From assembly GCA_013330285.1 (NCBI GenBank), contig DUIP01000020.1, positions 1-6,782 on the forward strand: a stretch of 6,782 bases of DNA. Reading direction: 5' to 3'. The notes beneath the pieces were generated by a model. The model had not been told where the DNA came from. It made no database searches and worked only from the letters and a program-made list of their open reading frames with translations. Every line of letters starts with the position of its first letter. The stretch's first letter is position 1. The position numbers and the translations under genes were made by a program. This stretch comes from Candidatus Poseidoniaceae archaeon (lineage in GTDB: Archaea; Thermoplasmatota; Poseidoniia; Poseidoniales; Poseidoniaceae). Shown piece by piece: positions 6,601 through 6,782 of the stretch.

Positions 6601-6782
6601 TGGGACTCGGCAACACGACGCAGGAGTACATGCCGGTGGTTGTCAATAACGTGAGTTCAATTCGTCAGGTGGCCGTTCATGAGATGCTTGTGGACCCTGC
6701 CAACGATGATTTTCGTCCAAAGTGGGGCTCGCAATTGCATCAACTCAGCGCTGGAGCGTACGATGCTGGCGATGCTGACCCC
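3666..6782 (+). CDS. Large secreted beta-helix / RCC1-repeat surface protein, 3' truncated by window end
   Basis: The frame stays open for 1039 codons from ATG 3666 to the last base. Residues 1-30 look like a signal peptide: basic start, then a hydrophobic core FLAVLMVTMSLSAGIV (about 13-28). Residues 60-72, YVDPVNGSDAWDG, open a right-handed parallel beta-helix of the DUF1565/pectate-lyase-like kind. VPARWPN (167-173) and ELIDADGEWWFNNANNRLHY (280-299) recall GH141-like and related carbohydrate-active beta-helix proteins; coils rich in Asn run to about 620. Residues 628-1000 hold seven RCC1 repeats. After them, VDPANDDFRPKWGSQLHQL (from 1009) resembles the usual C-terminal end of beta-helix proteins, so the RCC1 part may be an insertion. 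Many N-x-S/T sequons and two Cys per RCC1 repeat fit an extracellular, glycosylated, disulfide-bonded protein. Substrate and catalytic activity cannot be told from sequence. A hairpin over the ribosome binding site may control translation. Confidence 0.9.
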   Translation, partial: MSIFTSKSFKSIFLAVLMVTMSLSAGIVELHRSPLADANDVAAVGAGCAFITRSSGEAIYVDPVNGSDAWDGTWSCPKATLSDALNESSSNDEIVLYSGRYHENVTVDGKDNLLIRAASGARVVFDGTQSIADDMDATWTTADSDGIQEVTLPVDGWQLFLAYDEQVPARWPNAQFSDESVFNRSYWAEGTLTGSNNAYTIGWLTDAGPETGVHTGLNETINATGLNPVGAIAVMNLGSFRSNSRVITDWNSANGTFAYDGNGVGWKTKHHAYFLEGKRELIDADGEWWFNNANNRLHYKTPSGQDANNLDLRVKVQPFAMSVENSDGVTIQGIDFFGTTVNFNECDGCSFTNSTLEYPSTSKRGLGIAGESEDDRWMTRFYRCTNSFVDNISITNTDGGAIEFQGSAGQSHNNTVNNSYFHAIDWSAADQKGLMTTIYEGGRDMYFTNNTVHLTGASSVLSIGDAPKVFYNEVWDVGHLQTDGAVVQIMQGEAPDAEVAYNWIHDIIKYGIRFDAPIGQVGTGQNGTMHHNVIWNAAGGLMVKGDYHDIHNNTVFNSTNDKNDIIALTDGDINNKNSTFHRNAVDTMADHRSDDVFANPLPNGTHWSNWNGYLQGYDGMFEARNQISCAIYDNGSLYCWGRNDHGQLGLGYTSGREDVPQHVDLGSGRTITSLGIDDSGAEGWAPNSHSCAVLDNGDLVCWGANGDGQLGLGNTSTSGVWEPTTVNVGSGLTTISVAVGNAATCALLSDHSVKCWGKNNVGQLGLGNSSSNDVLTPHAVTFSGSSNPISLHAGRNEFCAQLNNGSAACWGENAEGQFGLGNTTSQTSPISLTLPTGRTVASMSVSKDFMCMALDNGSIVCAGRNAEHQLGQGAQSARETSWKYVIGLDMVAHTVELGQDVGCAHLVNGSMVCWGEDAWGLFGNSTTSYTSRVASTATQYANFGNGRTAASISLNYRHACAVLDNGDLTCWGRNHKSQLGLGNTTQEYMPVVVNNVSSIRQVAVHEMLVDPANDDFRPKWGSQLHQLSAGAYDAGDADP
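5547..6656 (+). repeat. Seven RCC1-type beta-propeller repeats
   Basis: Seven units of about 51-62 residues are in frame within the large ORF, with Cys motifs beginning near bases 5547, 5733, 5895, 6057, 6210, 6369 and 6537. Each carries the core C-A-x-x-x-x-x-G/S-x-x-x-C-W-G followed by x-N-x-x-G-Q-L-G-L-G-N: for example SCAIYDNGSLYCWG, SCAVLDNGDLVCWG, TCALLSDHSVKCWG and ACAVLDNGDLTCWG. The two Cys of each unit are always ten residues apart. The fifth unit has CAG in place of CWG, and the sixth reads GLFGN for GQLGLGN. Seven blades is the number in a closed RCC1 propeller. In bacterial and archaeal surface proteins such repeats are thought to serve binding, not nucleotide exchange. Confidence 0.9.

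Overview
The window looks like archaeal chromosome, most plausibly a planktonic euryarchaeon of the Poseidoniales (Marine Group II) type. The archaeal assignment rests on an Spt5-type KOW protein next to ribosomal stalk genes in the archaeal order L11-L1-L10(P0)-L12, on L10 and L12 ending in the archaeal/eukaryotic acidic tail (poly-Glu then G-x-x-L-F-G), on GAGGTGA-type ribosome binding sites, and on a TATA box. The MGII assignment is an inference from the overall style, notably the very large secreted beta-helix/RCC1 protein; no rRNA marker is present.

Layout, all genes on the + strand. Bases 2-418 are the 3' part of spt5. A short intergenic stretch with a good TATA box leads into the stalk operon: an unusually short L11 (520-801), L1 (863-1507), L10/P0 (1504-2520, TTG start overlapping the L1 stop) and L12 (2543-2845). 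A gene-free stretch of about 245 bases (2846-3090) follows, rich in inverted repeats: an 88-base hairpin directly abutted by a GAAA-tetraloop hairpin, then a third small hairpin before a T-run. Next is an unrecognised 164-residue basic protein (3091-3585). After an 80-base leader containing a perfect 8-bp hairpin over the ribosome binding site, an ORF of at least 1039 codons opens at 3666 and runs off the window. It has a signal peptide, a right-handed beta-helix domain of the carbohydrate-active type and seven RCC1 propeller repeats.

How the genes work together: Spt5 acts on RNA polymerase elongation. L11, L1, L10 and L12 build the two mobile protuberances of the large ribosomal subunit: L1 the L1 stalk, and L11, L10 and L12 the P-stalk that recruits translational GTPases. 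The two downstream genes are not obviously related to translation.

The most notable points are: (1) L11 appears to consist only of its C-terminal rRNA-binding domain, and the upstream DNA leaves no room for the N-terminal domain; (2) the seven-blade RCC1 propeller appears to be nested inside the beta-helix protein, because a beta-helix-type C-terminal motif resumes after the seventh blade; (3) the region after rpl12 may encode a structured RNA; (4) hairpins precede L1 and the large surface protein and could control their translation.
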